In this document: in pieces, positions 7,877-16,506 of the stretch
Layout of the letters: every line of letters starts with the position of its first letter
Numbering within the stretch: position 1 is the stretch's first letter
Assembly (NCBI RefSeq): GCF_016623465.1
Contig: NZ_JAEDAJ010000003.1
Location: 325,285-389,284 of the forward strand
Origin: Brachybacterium halotolerans
GTDB lineage: Bacteria > Actinomycetota > Actinomycetes > Actinomycetales > Dermabacteraceae
Length of the DNA stretch: 64,000 nt
Direction of reading: 5' to 3'
Made by a program: the position numbers and the translations under genes
Notes under the pieces: generated by a model
Databases searched by the model: none
Seen by the model: the letters and a program-made list of their open reading frames with translations, nothing else
What the model was told of the DNA's origin: nothing

Positions 7877-9373
7877 TCAGCGCCGGGATCCCGCCTGCCG
7901 CTCGCGCACGAGCTCCGCCTCGGTGAAGGCGTCGTCGATGTGGGCGAGGTCGATGCGCCGGCGCACCACCGTCACGTACAGCACGGTCGCGATCGCGACG
8001 GCGATGATGCCGACGACCGCGGCGAGTGTCATCTCTGCGCGCACCACCACGGTCGCGAACACGGCGAGCAGGCCGATGATCCCGACGGTCGCGGAGACCC
8101 GTCCGCCGGGCATCCGGAAGGTCGCGCCCTCGACGCGCCGGGCGCGGAAGCGCAGGTAGGTCACGAGGATCAGCATCCACACCAGCAGCACCGCGAACAC
8201 CACGACGCTCATCAGGTACCCGAACGCGGCCACGCCGCTCATCTGCAGCACGGCGGCCGCGAGGATCCCCACGCAGCTCACGGCGATCGCGGGCGCAGGC
8301 ACCCTGCGCCGGGTGACGCGGGAGAAGACCTGCGGGGCAAGGCGGTCCTCCGCGAGCGAGTGCATGATGCGGCTTCCCGCGTAGAGGTTCGCGTTGGCCG
8401 CGCTGAGGGCGGCGATGAGCACCAGCAGGTTCGTGATGCTCGCGGCGGCGGGCACGCCGATCGAGTCGAAGACGGTGACGAACGGGGAGGTCTCCACGGC
8501 CTCTCCGGTCGCCGACGCCTGCCTCCACGGCACCAGCGCGACGACGATGCCGATGCTCACCACGTAGAACAGGGCCAGGCGCACGATGGTGGTGCGGGCC
8601 GCGGTGCGGATCGAGCGCGCCGGCTCCTTGGCCTCGGCCGCCGTGATCGACAGCAGCTCGATCCCGCCGAAGCTGAACATCACCACGCTGAGGGCGACCC
8701 AGACCGCCGCCAAGCCGTTCGGGGCGAAGCCCCCGTCGGTCGTGAGCCCCGAGAGGCCCGGTGCGGGGTGCGCGCCCGTGCCCAGGAACACCAGGAACAG
8801 GCCGACGAGCATGAACACGACCACCGCGATCACCTTGATGCTCGAGAGCACGAACTCGACGGCGCCGAAGGAGCCGACGGTGGTGAGGTTGATGGCCAGG
8901 ATGACCGCCGCGAACAGCACGATGCCCACGGGCACGGGGATCGCCGGGAACCAGTAGGCGAGGTAGAGCGCGCAGGCCACGAGCTCGGTCGCGGTCACCG
9001 CGACCGTCACGATCCAGTACAGCCAGCGGCTGAGGTATCCCCAGTACGGGGAGAGGTAGTGGGCGGCGAGAGTGCCGAAGCCGCCGCGCACCGGGTGGCG
9101 CGAGGCCATCTCGCCCATCGCGAGCGCGATCGTCGCCGCGATGAGCGAGCCGACGGCGAACGCGATGATCACGGCGGGGCCCGCGTAGCCGATGGCCTCG
9201 CCTGAACCGAGGAAGAGACCGGTGCCCAGCGCCGATCCCATGGCGATCATGGCGATCTGGCCGTGGCCGAGCGAGCGTGCGAGCTGCGGGGCGGGGGCCG
9301 TCGGGGCCGGTTCCGTGCCCGATCCCGCGGAGTCGGACGCCCTGGGAGGGGGCGTGGAGGAGGAGGAATTCAT
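7877..9373 (-). CDS. Amino acid permease (APC superfamily)
   Basis: A 498-residue permease with twelve predicted membrane helices after a Pro/Ala-rich 30-residue N-terminus. The start of helix 1, GHGQIAMIAMGSALGTGLFLGSG in pieces, is the unwound substrate-binding segment of the amino-acid/polyamine/organocation family. The helix 6 block FSFGGIELLSITAAEAKEP matches the AAT-type (GABA/proline/aromatic amino acid) subfamily. It should import an amino acid by proton symport. The ATG at 9373 is chosen; CTACCCT about 15 bases upstream could be a -10 element, implying a very short leader. It stands alone, downstream of rplI on the same strand. Substrate not predictable. Confidence 0.85.
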   Translation of the reverse strand: MNSSSSTPPPRASDSAGSGTEPAPTAPAPQLARSLGHGQIAMIAMGSALGTGLFLGSGEAIGYAGPAVIIAFAVGSLIAATIALAMGEMASRHPVRGGFGTLAAHYLSPYWGYLSRWLYWIVTVAVTATELVACALYLAYWFPAIPVPVGIVLFAAVILAINLTTVGSFGAVEFVLSSIKVIAVVVFMLVGLFLVFLGTGAHPAPGLSGLTTDGGFAPNGLAAVWVALSVVMFSFGGIELLSITAAEAKEPARSIRTAARTTIVRLALFYVVSIGIVVALVPWRQASATGEAVETSPFVTVFDSIGVPAAASITNLLVLIAALSAANANLYAGSRIMHSLAEDRLAPQVFSRVTRRRVPAPAIAVSCVGILAAAVLQMSGVAAFGYLMSVVVFAVLLVWMLILVTYLRFRARRVEGATFRMPGGRVSATVGIIGLLAVFATVVVRAEMTLAAVVGIIAVAIATVLYVTVVRRRIDLAHIDDAFTEAELVRERQAGSRR

Positions 9374-9486
9374 CCGCTCAGGGTAGAGGTCTGCACGCCC
9401 GCTCCTCCACACGGGGTGGCACGGTCGTCCTCGGGGGCCCCTGGCGCTTCCCGGGCGCGCATCGCGTCATGCGACGGCGTATGCGC

Positions 9487-9537
9487 GACATCTCTGCCTC
9501 ATGCGGCAGACATGCTCGCTATACGCCGGTCGGCGAC
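9487..9537. repeat. 51-bp intergenic element, copy A
   Basis: This element aligns without gaps to 48684-48734: 39 of 51 bases agree. Shared blocks are GACATC, CTGCC..GGCAGA (a 5-bp hairpin with a 6-base loop), TATA, GCCGGT and GGCGAC. The loops and the middle differ, as expected for a conserved structure or a pair of protein-binding dyads. It lies between rplI and the amino acid permease, upstream of the latter. Meaning unknown. Confidence 0.55.
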
Positions 9538-9588
9538 GCCGCGGTCCCGCCCGCACCTGCCAGCGCCCCGCACCCCGCCCGCACACGT

Positions 9589-9628
9589 GAAGCGCCCCGC
9601 CTCCGATTGCTCGGAGGCGGGGCGCTTC
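9589..9628. terminator. Terminator of the rpsF-ssb-rpsR-rplI operon
   Basis: A perfect 17-bp stem, GAAGCGCCCCGCCTCCG (9589-9605) with CGGAGGCGGGGCGCTTC (9612-9628), and a 6-base loop, 32 bases beyond the rplI stop. Its strength and position make it the operon terminator. Confidence 0.85.
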
Positions 9629-9660
9629 GCACGTCGCGGCTCAGGCCGCGACGGAGGGGG

Positions 9661-10128
9661 TCACTTCGCGGCGCCCTTGGCGGCGACGGCCTGGACGACC
9701 AGGTTCGCGAAGACGTCCTCGTGCAGACGCACGGTCGCCTTGTACTCGCCGAGCGACTTGATGGGAGTCGTGAACTCGACGGAGCGGCGGTCGATGTCGC
9801 GGTCGAACGCGGTCTTCACGGCGTCGGCGACCTCCTTGGAGGTCACGGCGCCGAAGAGACGGCCGTTGGTGCCGGCGCGCTCGGAGACGACGACGGGCTT
9901 CGACTCGAGCACGGCCTTGAGCGACTGCGCCTCCTCCAGGCTCGCCACGGCGCGCTTGCTGCGCGCGGAGCGGATCTGGTCGAGCTGGCGCTGGCCGCCG
10001 TCGGTCCACGGGGTGGCGAGCTTGCGCGGCAGCAGGAAGTTGCGCGCGTAGCCGTCCTTGACGTCGACGACGTCGCCCGCGGTGCCGAGGCCGGTGACCT
10101 CGTTGGTGAGGATGAGCTTGGTGGTCAT
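9661..10128 (-). CDS. rplI: Ribosomal protein bL9
   Basis: A 155-residue protein of the large ribosomal subunit. The N-terminal globular domain carries the L9 signature (VTGLGTAGDVVDVKDGYARN, then FLLPRKLA). A long connecting helix (about residues 42-75) leads to the C-terminal 23S-rRNA-binding domain with GRLFGAVT. Length is near the family norm of about 150. Last gene of the rpsF-ssb-rpsR-rplI operon, 17 bp after rpsR and followed by a strong hairpin. The ATG at 10128 agrees with the conserved N-terminus. Confidence 0.97.
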   Translation of the reverse strand: MTTKLILTNEVTGLGTAGDVVDVKDGYARNFLLPRKLATPWTDGGQRQLDQIRSARSKRAVASLEEAQSLKAVLESKPVVVSERAGTNGRLFGAVTSKEVADAVKTAFDRDIDRRSVEFTTPIKSLGEYKATVRLHEDVFANLVVQAVAAKGAAK

Positions 10129-10145
10129 GTGTGTGCCTTCCTCGC

Positions 10146-10382
10146 TCAGCGACCGGAGGTCGAGTAGGGCAGCAGGGCGATCTCGCGGGCGTTCTTCACG
10201 GCCTTCGCGATCTTGCGCTGCTCCTGCACGGACACGCCGGTGACCCGACGCGCGCGGATCTTGCCGCGGTCGGAGATGAACTTGCGCAGCAGGGCTGCGT
10301 CCTTGTAGTCGATCGACTCGACGCCCGCTGCCTTCAGCGGGTTCTGCTTCTTCTTCGGCTTGCGAAGAACAGGCTTGGCCAT
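10146..10382 (-). CDS. rpsR: Ribosomal protein bS18
   Basis: A 78-residue small-subunit protein, the usual length. The core [19 protein letters not shown] and [20 protein letters not shown] is the S18 signature; S18 binds next to S6 on the 30S platform. The basic N-terminus ([15 protein letters not shown]) is typical. It contains no cysteines, so it is the zinc-independent form. Located between ssb and rplI in the operon. Confidence 0.97.
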   Translation of the reverse strand: MAKPVLRKPKKKQNPLKAAGVESIDYKDAALLRKFISDRGKIRARRVTGVSVQEQRKIAKAVKNAREIALLPYSTSGR

Positions 10383-10546
10383 CGTGGTGCTCCTAGTTCC
10401 TTGGTGCGGAGCCCGGGTCTCCCCGGGATGGGTGAATGGTGTGTGCGCAGGGCGCCTGCCCTGCAGTGGTCGGGGACGCGTCCGTCCGTCGACCCCTCGG
10501 TCCCGCCTCCGGTCACCCTCGGGTGATCAGCGCGGTTCCCTCGGGA

Positions 10547-11116
10547 TCAGAACGGCGGGTCGTCGTACCCGCCCTGGTTGCCGCCGGCCCACGGGTCCTG
10601 GTCGGCGCCGCCGCCCTGGTTCCCGCCAAAGCCGCCCTGGCCGCCTCCGGAGAAGCCGCCGCCCTGGCCGCCCTGGGGGCCGCCGAAGCCGCCGCCCTGG
10701 TTGCCCTGGCCGCCGCGCTGACCGCCGCCGTTGAATCCTCCGCCGCCGCCGCGCTGGACCTTGTTGGCCTTCGCGGTGGCGTACCGCAGGGACGGGCCGA
10801 TCTCGTCGACGTCCAGCTCGATCGAGGTGCGGTTGTTGCCCTCGCGGTCGGTGAAGGAGCGCTGCTTGAGGCGGCCCTGCGCGACCACGCGGGTGCCCTT
10901 CTCGAGGGACTCCGCCGCGTTCTCGGCGGCGTCGCGCCACAGCGAGCAGCGCAGGAACAGGGCCTCGCCGTCCTCCCACTGGTTCGACTGGCGGTTGAAC
11001 GTGCGGGGGGTGGAGGCGATGGTGAAGGAGGCCACGGCGACGCCGGACTGCGTGAAGCGCAGCTCGGGATCGGCCGTCAGGTTCCCGACCACCGTGATGA
11101 TCGTGTCATTGGCCAT
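10547..11116 (-). CDS. ssb: Single-stranded DNA-binding protein
   Basis: A 189-residue SSB. The OB-fold (residues 1-110) starts [22 protein letters not shown] and contains the family block [19 protein letters not shown] Gly/Gln-rich disordered linker (about 120-180) precedes the acidic tip DDPPF, the docking site for replication and repair partners. Homotetrameric cytoplasmic protein. It lies in the rpsF operon as in most bacteria, about 165 bp upstream of rpsR. The linker DNA is a GC-rich GGN-type repeat. Confidence 0.97.
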   Translation of the reverse strand: MANDTIITVVGNLTADPELRFTQSGVAVASFTIASTPRTFNRQSNQWEDGEALFLRCSLWRDAAENAAESLEKGTRVVAQGRLKQRSFTDREGNNRTSIELDVDEIGPSLRYATAKANKVQRGGGGGFNGGGQRGGQGNQGGGFGGPQGGQGGGFSGGGQGGFGGNQGGGADQDPWAGGNQGGYDDPPF

Positions 11117-11261
11117 GCTCTGCTCCTGATCTCCGGGTGCTCTCGTGCAGGGGTGGGGTGCGGCGAGCCGACGTCGGCTCCGTCATGCGGCTGCGGGTCC
11201 GGGGCCCCTGTCTGCGGGGTCACGGGATTCCGCGGCCGACGGGCCTGTCAGCTCTCGCGGA

Positions 11262-11552
11262 TCACTGCGCGTCGAGACGCATGAGCTTCGTGCGCAGGAC
11301 GGACTCGTTGAGTCCGAGCTGGCGGTCGAGCTCCTTGGCGGTCTCCGACTTCGCGGTGAAGGACAGGACGACGTACACGCCCTCGGACTTCTTCTGGATC
11401 TCGTAGGCGAACTTCCGCTTGCCCCAGACGTCCACCTCGTCGATGGTTCCGCCTTCGGCAGGGATGACCTGCACGAGCTTCTCAAAAGTGGTGCCGACGG
11501 TCCGCTCGTCGATCGAAGGGTCGAGGATGACGACCATCTCGTACTTGCGCAT
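11262..11552 (-). CDS. rpsF: Ribosomal protein bS6
   Basis: A 96-residue small-subunit protein, the usual length. [20 protein letters not shown] and the [20 protein letters not shown] block are characteristic; S6 pairs with S18 on 16S rRNA. The ATG at 11552 follows GGAGGTGGG; an upstream in-frame ATG at 11693 would add 47 unrelated residues and is rejected. First gene of the rpsF-ssb-rpsR-rplI operon. Confidence 0.97.
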   Translation of the reverse strand: MRKYEMVVILDPSIDERTVGTTFEKLVQVIPAEGGTIDEVDVWGKRKFAYEIQKKSEGVYVVLSFTAKSETAKELDRQLGLNESVLRTKLMRLDAQ

Positions 11553-11777
11553 GTTCGAGTACCCACCTCCTGTGGTCTCAGCGGCCACGGGACTTCCGTG
11601 GCAGGAGGGTTCCATGCTGTCCGGGCCGCTCGGATCGCGGCACAGACCAGCCAAGACTACCCGGGCGTGCGCAGGCCCGCCAGGCCGATGCACGGCGTGC
11701 GCGGGGGATCACAGGGACGGGCCGACGGGTCCCGGGCCTTCAAGCCCGTCGGCTCACTCGCCGTCGTCCTCGGTGGC

Positions 11778-14600
11778 CTACTTGGAGCCGTCCGAGTCGG
11801 AGTCCTTGCCCGTGCTCTTGTCGCCCGAGCTCTTGCCCGAGTCGCCCGTGCTCTTGTCGCCCGAGCCCTTGTCGTCCCCGGAATTCCCGCTCTTGTCGCC
11901 GGAGTCCTTCGAGTCGCCCGAGTCGCCCGTGCTCTTGTCGGAGTCCCCGCCCTTGTCCTCGTCGGAGTCCTTCGAGTCGTCCTTGCCCTTGTCCGAGTCG
12001 TCGCCCTTGTCCTTGTCGGAGTCCTTCGAGTCGTCCTTGCCCTTGTCCGAGTCGTCCTTGTCGGACTCCTCCTCAGTGGGCTTCTCGGTCTTCGAGGACT
12101 CCTCCTCGGTCGGCTTCTCGGTCTTCGAGGACTCCTCGTCGCTGGACTCCTCGGTCGGCTCCTTGCTGGGCTCCTCCGTGGTGGGTGCCTGCGTGGTGGT
12201 CGGGGCCTTCGTCTGCGGGGCCTGCGTGACGGGCGCCTTGGTGGCGTTGCCCGCGGAGGACTTCTGGTTGTCCAGGACGACCTCGCCGTCGAACTGCTCG
12301 ATGGGCTCGCCCTCGAGGGTCTGGGACATGATGCGGCCCCAGATCGTCGCGGGCCACGCGCCGCCGGTCATGCTGGAGACGCCGCCGAACGGGGTGAGCT
12401 GCTCCTCGCTCTTGCCGTCCTCGGAGGGCTGGAACATGCCGACCGCGGTCACCATCTGCGGGGTGAAGCCCACGAACCAGGCCGACTTGAACTTCTCCGA
12501 GGTGCCGGTCTTGCCGGCGACGGGGCGACCGCCCATCACGCCGGCGACGCTGCGGGCCGAGCCGGTGGAGGGCGGGCCCTGCAGGGCCACGGTCGCGTTG
12601 ATCGCGACCTTCTCGTCGAGCACGCGCTTCGAGCTGTCCTTGTGCTCGTACTCGTCGGAGCCGTCGGGGTTGGTCACCGAGTCCACGATGTAGGAGTCGT
12701 GGTGGACGCCCTTGGCGGCGATCGTCGCGTACGCCTCGGCCATCTCCCGGACGGTCGGGGAGGCGCTGCCCAGCACGTTGGAGGCGTCGTCGTTCAGACC
12801 CGGGGTCTTCTCGGGGATGCCGAGCTGCACGGCGGCCTTGCGGGTCTTCTCGGGCCCCATGGCGACGTTCAGCCCGGCGTAGGCGGTGTTCACCGAGTTC
12901 GTGGTCGCCTGCTTGAGAGTGATCGGTCCGTAGGAGGTGTGGCCGAAGTTGTTCACCGTCCAGCCGCCGAAGGTGCGCGGCGAGTTGCCGTCCCAGGTCG
13001 AGTTCAGGCCGTAGCCGTTCTCGAGGCCCGCGATCAGGGCGAAGCTCTTGAAGATCGAGCCGGCCTGCATGCGCGACTGGGTGGCGTCGTTGATCGACTG
13101 CTTCACGAAGTCGGGCCCGCCGTACATCGCGGTGATCGCACCGGAATCGGGGTCGATCGACATCGTGCCCACGCGGTTGGCATCGGGCCGGCCCTCGTCC
13201 TCCAGCCCGTCGATGGTGTCGACGGTGATGTCCTGGTCCTTCTTGGAGACCGTGGAGACGATCTTGTACCCGCCGGTGTTGATCTCCTCCTCGGTGAAGC
13301 CCTCGCGCTCGAGCTCGCTGCGCACCATCATCAGCAGGTAGCCGTTGGTGCCCTCGAGGTAGTTCTGCTGCTTGTTCTTCGTGGTCTTCGGGAACTCGAG
13401 CTTGTCGGCCTGCGCCTCGGTGAGGGCGCCGGTCTGGTTCACCTCGCGCGTGATCACGCGGTCCCACTTCTTGGCCGACGCCTCCTTGTCGTTCGCGGGG
13501 TCGTAGGCCGACGGGGCCGGGATCACGGCGACCAGCAGCGCCGCCTCGGACTCGTCGAGGTCCTTCGCGTCCTTGCCGAAGTAGGCCTCGGAGGCGGCCT
13601 GGATGCCGTAGGCGCCGCGCCCGAAGTAGATGGTGTTGAGGTAGCGGGAGAGGATCTCGTCCTTGCTGAGCTCCTGATCGGCCTTGAGCGCCATGATCAT
13701 CTCCTTCACCTTGCCGGTGTAGGAGGTGGTGGTGCCCGTGTAGTACCGCTCCACGTACTGCTGGGTGATGGTCGAGCCGCCCTGACGGGCGCCGCCGCGG
13801 AGGTTGTTCCAGAGGGCGCGCACGATGCCCTTCGGGGACACGCCGCGGTTCTCGTAGAAGGTGGAGTCCTCGCTCGCGACGACCGCATCCTTCACGGTCT
13901 GCGGGATGTCGTCATTGGGCAGGATCGTGCGGTTGACCTCGGAGAACTGCCCCATCTCGGTCTTGCCGTCGGAGAAGTAGACGCGCGTGGTCTGCGCGAC
14001 GGCGACGTCATCGGCCTGGGGGACGTCGGTCGAGTTGTAGAGCCAGACGGCCCCGCCCAGGCCCAGCAGCACGATCAGCGCGATGGCGCCGCCGAACATG
14101 CGAAGCGAGGGGAACCAGCGCAGCGGGCCCTTCTTGCCGGCGCGCGGGTAGTTCAGCGCGGCGGCCAGACCGGTGCGCTTGGCGGCCCCGCGGCCTCCCT
14201 TGGCCCCGCGGCCCGAGCCGGCCGCTGCCGAGGTGCTGCGCTTCGCGGTCCCGCTCTTCGCGGTCCCGTTCTTGGCGGCTCCGCTCCGGGCCGCACCGCT
14301 CGCGCCGGCGGCTCCCGCCCCAGCGGTGCCGGCGCGGCGCGCGGTGCGGCTGGTGCCCTTGGGCGAACCCTCGTTCGCGGATCGGCCGGCTGCCGAGCTC
14401 GCGCCCGCGCTCCTGCCCGATCCCTTGCCCGTGCTCTTGCCGGCGCCCGCACCGTTCGTACGGCTGCGGCCCTGAGCACCCGGGAACTGCTTGCGCGCCG
14501 AGGAGGCGCCGTCGCCGGCGCCGCGGGACCGGCCGGTGCCGGAACCGCCGTCGCGTCCGGATCCGGACGACGGACGCGAGGGTCCACGAGAATCGCTCAC
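11778..14600 (-). CDS. Class A penicillin-binding protein with long acidic tail
   Basis: A 940-residue bifunctional peptidoglycan synthase. A cytoplasmic Ser/Gly/Ala/Lys-rich region of about 170 residues precedes one membrane anchor (near 175-195). The GT51 glycosyltransferase domain follows, with STITQQYVERYY near 277 and the RYLNTIYFGRGAYGI block. The transpeptidase has all three active motifs: SxxK as SIFK near 518, SxN as SVN near 570 and KTG near 697. From about 775 a Thr/Pro/Lys stretch passes into a tail of Asp/Ser/Lys repeats to the end. The GTG start at 14600 has AGGAGC correctly spaced; an in-frame ATG at 14801 adds low-complexity sequence without a ribosome site. It should polymerise and cross-link glycan outside the membrane. 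Confidence 0.92.
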   Translation of the reverse strand: MSDSRGPSRPSSGSGRDGGSGTGRSRGAGDGASSARKQFPGAQGRSRTNGAGAGKSTGKGSGRSAGASSAAGRSANEGSPKGTSRTARRAGTAGAGAAGASGAARSGAAKNGTAKSGTAKRSTSAAAGSGRGAKGGRGAAKRTGLAAALNYPRAGKKGPLRWFPSLRMFGGAIALIVLLGLGGAVWLYNSTDVPQADDVAVAQTTRVYFSDGKTEMGQFSEVNRTILPNDDIPQTVKDAVVASEDSTFYENRGVSPKGIVRALWNNLRGGARQGGSTITQQYVERYYTGTTTSYTGKVKEMIMALKADQELSKDEILSRYLNTIYFGRGAYGIQAASEAYFGKDAKDLDESEAALLVAVIPAPSAYDPANDKEASAKKWDRVITREVNQTGALTEAQADKLEFPKTTKNKQQNYLEGTNGYLLMMVRSELEREGFTEEEINTGGYKIVSTVSKKDQDITVDTIDGLEDEGRPDANRVGTMSIDPDSGAITAMYGGPDFVKQSINDATQSRMQAGSIFKSFALIAGLENGYGLNSTWDGNSPRTFGGWTVNNFGHTSYGPITLKQATTNSVNTAYAGLNVAMGPEKTRKAAVQLGIPEKTPGLNDDASNVLGSASPTVREMAEAYATIAAKGVHHDSYIVDSVTNPDGSDEYEHKDSSKRVLDEKVAINATVALQGPPSTGSARSVAGVMGGRPVAGKTGTSEKFKSAWFVGFTPQMVTAVGMFQPSEDGKSEEQLTPFGGVSSMTGGAWPATIWGRIMSQTLEGEPIEQFDGEVVLDNQKSSAGNATKAPVTQAPQTKAPTTTQAPTTEEPSKEPTEESSDEESSKTEKPTEEESSKTEKPTEEESDKDDSDKGKDDSKDSDKDKGDDSDKGKDDSKDSDEDKGGDSDKSTGDSGDSKDSGDKSGNSGDDKGSGDKSTGDSGKSSGDKSTGKDSDSDGSK
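11880..12140 (-). repeat. Tandem short repeats encoding the acidic tail of the PBP
   Basis: Units of 9-45 bases built from GAGTCC, TTGTCC and GTCCTT blocks recur, for example GTCCTTCGAGTCGTCC at about 11970 and 12018, and the doubled segment CTCCTCGGTCGGCTTCTCG near 12100. They encode repeated DSDKDK, GDDSDK and EKPTEEESSK units. Such DNA is prone to slippage, so tail length may vary between strains. Confidence 0.6.
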
Positions 14601-14876
14601 AGCTGCTCCTGACGGCTCGACTCCAGGGCATCCCGGAGCGCCTGGGGGCAGGCGTCCGGGGGCGAGGCGCCGAAGGGCACGGCGTCGCAGTCCTCCAGTA
14701 TCCGCACGAGCACGCGCGGATGGGAACGCCCCGGCGGTGACCATCACACGCCCTTCACCCCGCCCGTCCAGGTGAGGAGAGGTGCGGGTGGCCCATGCCA
14801 CAGCCGCTCGGAGCGGGGTCCCGGCCGGCGTCGCGTCACCGTCGGTGCGGCTTCGCTCAGCGCTCGCTCGCAGTCT

Positions 14877-16355
14877 TCACCCGCGATCCTCCCACCAGGC
14901 GCGCAGGCGGCGTTCGGCCTCCTCCTCGCCGAGAGGGCCGTGCTCCATGCGCTCCTCGAGAAGGAAGGCGTAGGCCTCGCCGACCTCGCGGCCCGGCGGG
15001 ATGTCCAGGACCTGCATGATCCGGTTGCCGTCGAGGTCGGGGCGGATCCTGTCGATCTCCTCCCGTGCGGCGAGCTCGTCGATGCGCTCCTCGAGGTCGT
15101 CGTAGGCGCGGGCGAGGGCACGGGCCTTCCGGCGGTTGCGGGTGGTGACGTCGGCCCGGGTGAGGCGGTGCAGGTGCTGCAGCAGCGGACCGGCATCGGT
15201 GACGTAGCGGCGCACGGCCGAGTCCGTCCAGCCGGAGTCCGCGTAGCCGTGGAAGCGCAGATGGAGCTCGACCAGGCGGGCGACGGCCTTCGTGGTGTCC
15301 TTGTCGAAGGCGAGCTTCTTCATGCGCTTGGCGGTCATGCGGGCGCCCACGGTCTCGTGGAAGCGGAAGGTGACCAGGCCGCCGGGCTCGAAGCGGCGGG
15401 TGGCGGGCTTCCCCACGTCGTGCATGATCGCCGAGAGCCGCAGCACCAGGTCGGGGCTCTCGCAGGGGCCGCCCGATCCGGCGGGGCTCTCGAGGTCGAT
15501 GGCCTGATCGAGCACGGTGAGCGTGTGCTCGTAGACGTCCTTGTGATGGTGGTGCTCGTCGCGCTCGAGGCGCAGTGCGGGCAGCTCGGGCAGCACGTGC
15601 TCGGCGAGCCCCAGATCGACCATGAGCTCGAGGCCGCGGCGCGGGTGGGCGCCAAGCAGGAGCTTCACGAGCTCGTCGCGGACCCGCTCGGCGGAGACGA
15701 TCTCGATGCGCGCCGCGAGCTCACGGATCGCCGCGGCGGTCCGGTCCTCGATGGTGAAGCCGAGCTGGGACACGAAGCGCACGGCGCGCATCATCCGCAG
15801 GGGGTCGTCGTCGAAGGACCGGCCGGGCTCGACAGGGGTGCGCAGCAGCTCGCCGGCCAGGTCGTGCAGGCCGTCGAAGGGGTCCACGAACTCGAGCGAG
15901 GGCAGGCGCACGGCCATCGCGTTGACCGTGAGGTCGCGGCGCGAGAGGTCGCCGGCGAGGGTGTCGCCGAAGGCCACCTCGGGCTTGCGACTGGTGGGGT
16001 CGTAGGACTCGGTGCGGTAGGTCGTGATCTCGACCTTGATGCCGTCGCGGGTGGCGCCGAGGGTCCCGAACTCGCGGCCCATGTCCCAGATGGCGCCGCC
16101 GTGGGTCCAGCGCCGCAGCACGACCTCCGTCTCGTCGGGACGTGCGGAGGTCGTGAAGTCCAGGTCGGCGCTCGAGCGGCCCAGCACCGCGTCCCGCACG
16201 GGCCCGCCGACGAGCGCGAGCTCCTGCCCGGCCTCCTCGAAGAGGCGTCCGAGCTCATGGATCGGCGCGGGCAGCGCCTGGAACATCGAGGTCGCGCGGG
16301 TGCGCGCGGCCGTGAGACGTGCGGAGCGCTCGTCGGGGTGCTGCGGGTCGGTCAC
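14877..16355 (-). CDS. pcnA: CCA tRNA nucleotidyltransferase
   Basis: A 492-residue class II nucleotidyltransferase that adds or repairs the 3' CCA of tRNAs from CTP and ATP. The head domain has LVGGPVRDAVLG near residue 50 and the metal-binding DLDFTT near 65, then GDLSRRDLTVNAMA and DPLRMMRAVRF. A C-terminal HD phosphohydrolase module shows HHHHKDVYEHTL (about 270) and HDVGK (about 312). Length and layout match actinobacterial PcnA/CCA enzymes. It is divergent from the DUF6049-murJ operon, the usual actinobacterial arrangement; a NUDIX (mutT4-like) gene often found between them is missing here. Confidence 0.94.
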   Translation of the reverse strand: MTDPQHPDERSARLTAARTRATSMFQALPAPIHELGRLFEEAGQELALVGGPVRDAVLGRSSADLDFTTSARPDETEVVLRRWTHGGAIWDMGREFGTLGATRDGIKVEITTYRTESYDPTSRKPEVAFGDTLAGDLSRRDLTVNAMAVRLPSLEFVDPFDGLHDLAGELLRTPVEPGRSFDDDPLRMMRAVRFVSQLGFTIEDRTAAAIRELAARIEIVSAERVRDELVKLLLGAHPRRGLELMVDLGLAEHVLPELPALRLERDEHHHHKDVYEHTLTVLDQAIDLESPAGSGGPCESPDLVLRLSAIMHDVGKPATRRFEPGGLVTFRFHETVGARMTAKRMKKLAFDKDTTKAVARLVELHLRFHGYADSGWTDSAVRRYVTDAGPLLQHLHRLTRADVTTRNRRKARALARAYDDLEERIDELAAREEIDRIRPDLDGNRIMQVLDIPPGREVGEAYAFLLEERMEHGPLGEEEAERRLRAWWEDRG

Positions 16356-16471
16356 AGGAGTCCTGTCATGTCTGGGGCGCGGGGCGGCGAGATCCCGGGG
16401 CGAGGGCTCCGCGGGGCCGACGGCCGTGAGGGATGCCCTGTGGAGATCTCGCGGCAGGCCCGGTCACCTGC

Positions 16472-16500
16472 CGGGCTCTACCGTATCGGCCGCATACAGT
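16472..16500 (+). promoter_or_regulatory. Candidate promoter of the DUF6049-murJ operon, leaderless
   Basis: TACAGT at 16495-16500 ends six bases before the ATG at 16507, and no purine-rich ribosome site precedes that ATG. This spacing fits a leaderless transcript. The -35 region (about 16472-16477) is poor. Confidence 0.4.
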
Positions 16501-16506
16501 GTCCCC

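Noticed and set aside
11145-14612. Open frame of 1155 codons antisense to the penicillin-binding protein
   Set aside because: It is a by-product of strong third-position GC bias; the minus strand has complete GT51 and transpeptidase motifs and this frame has none.
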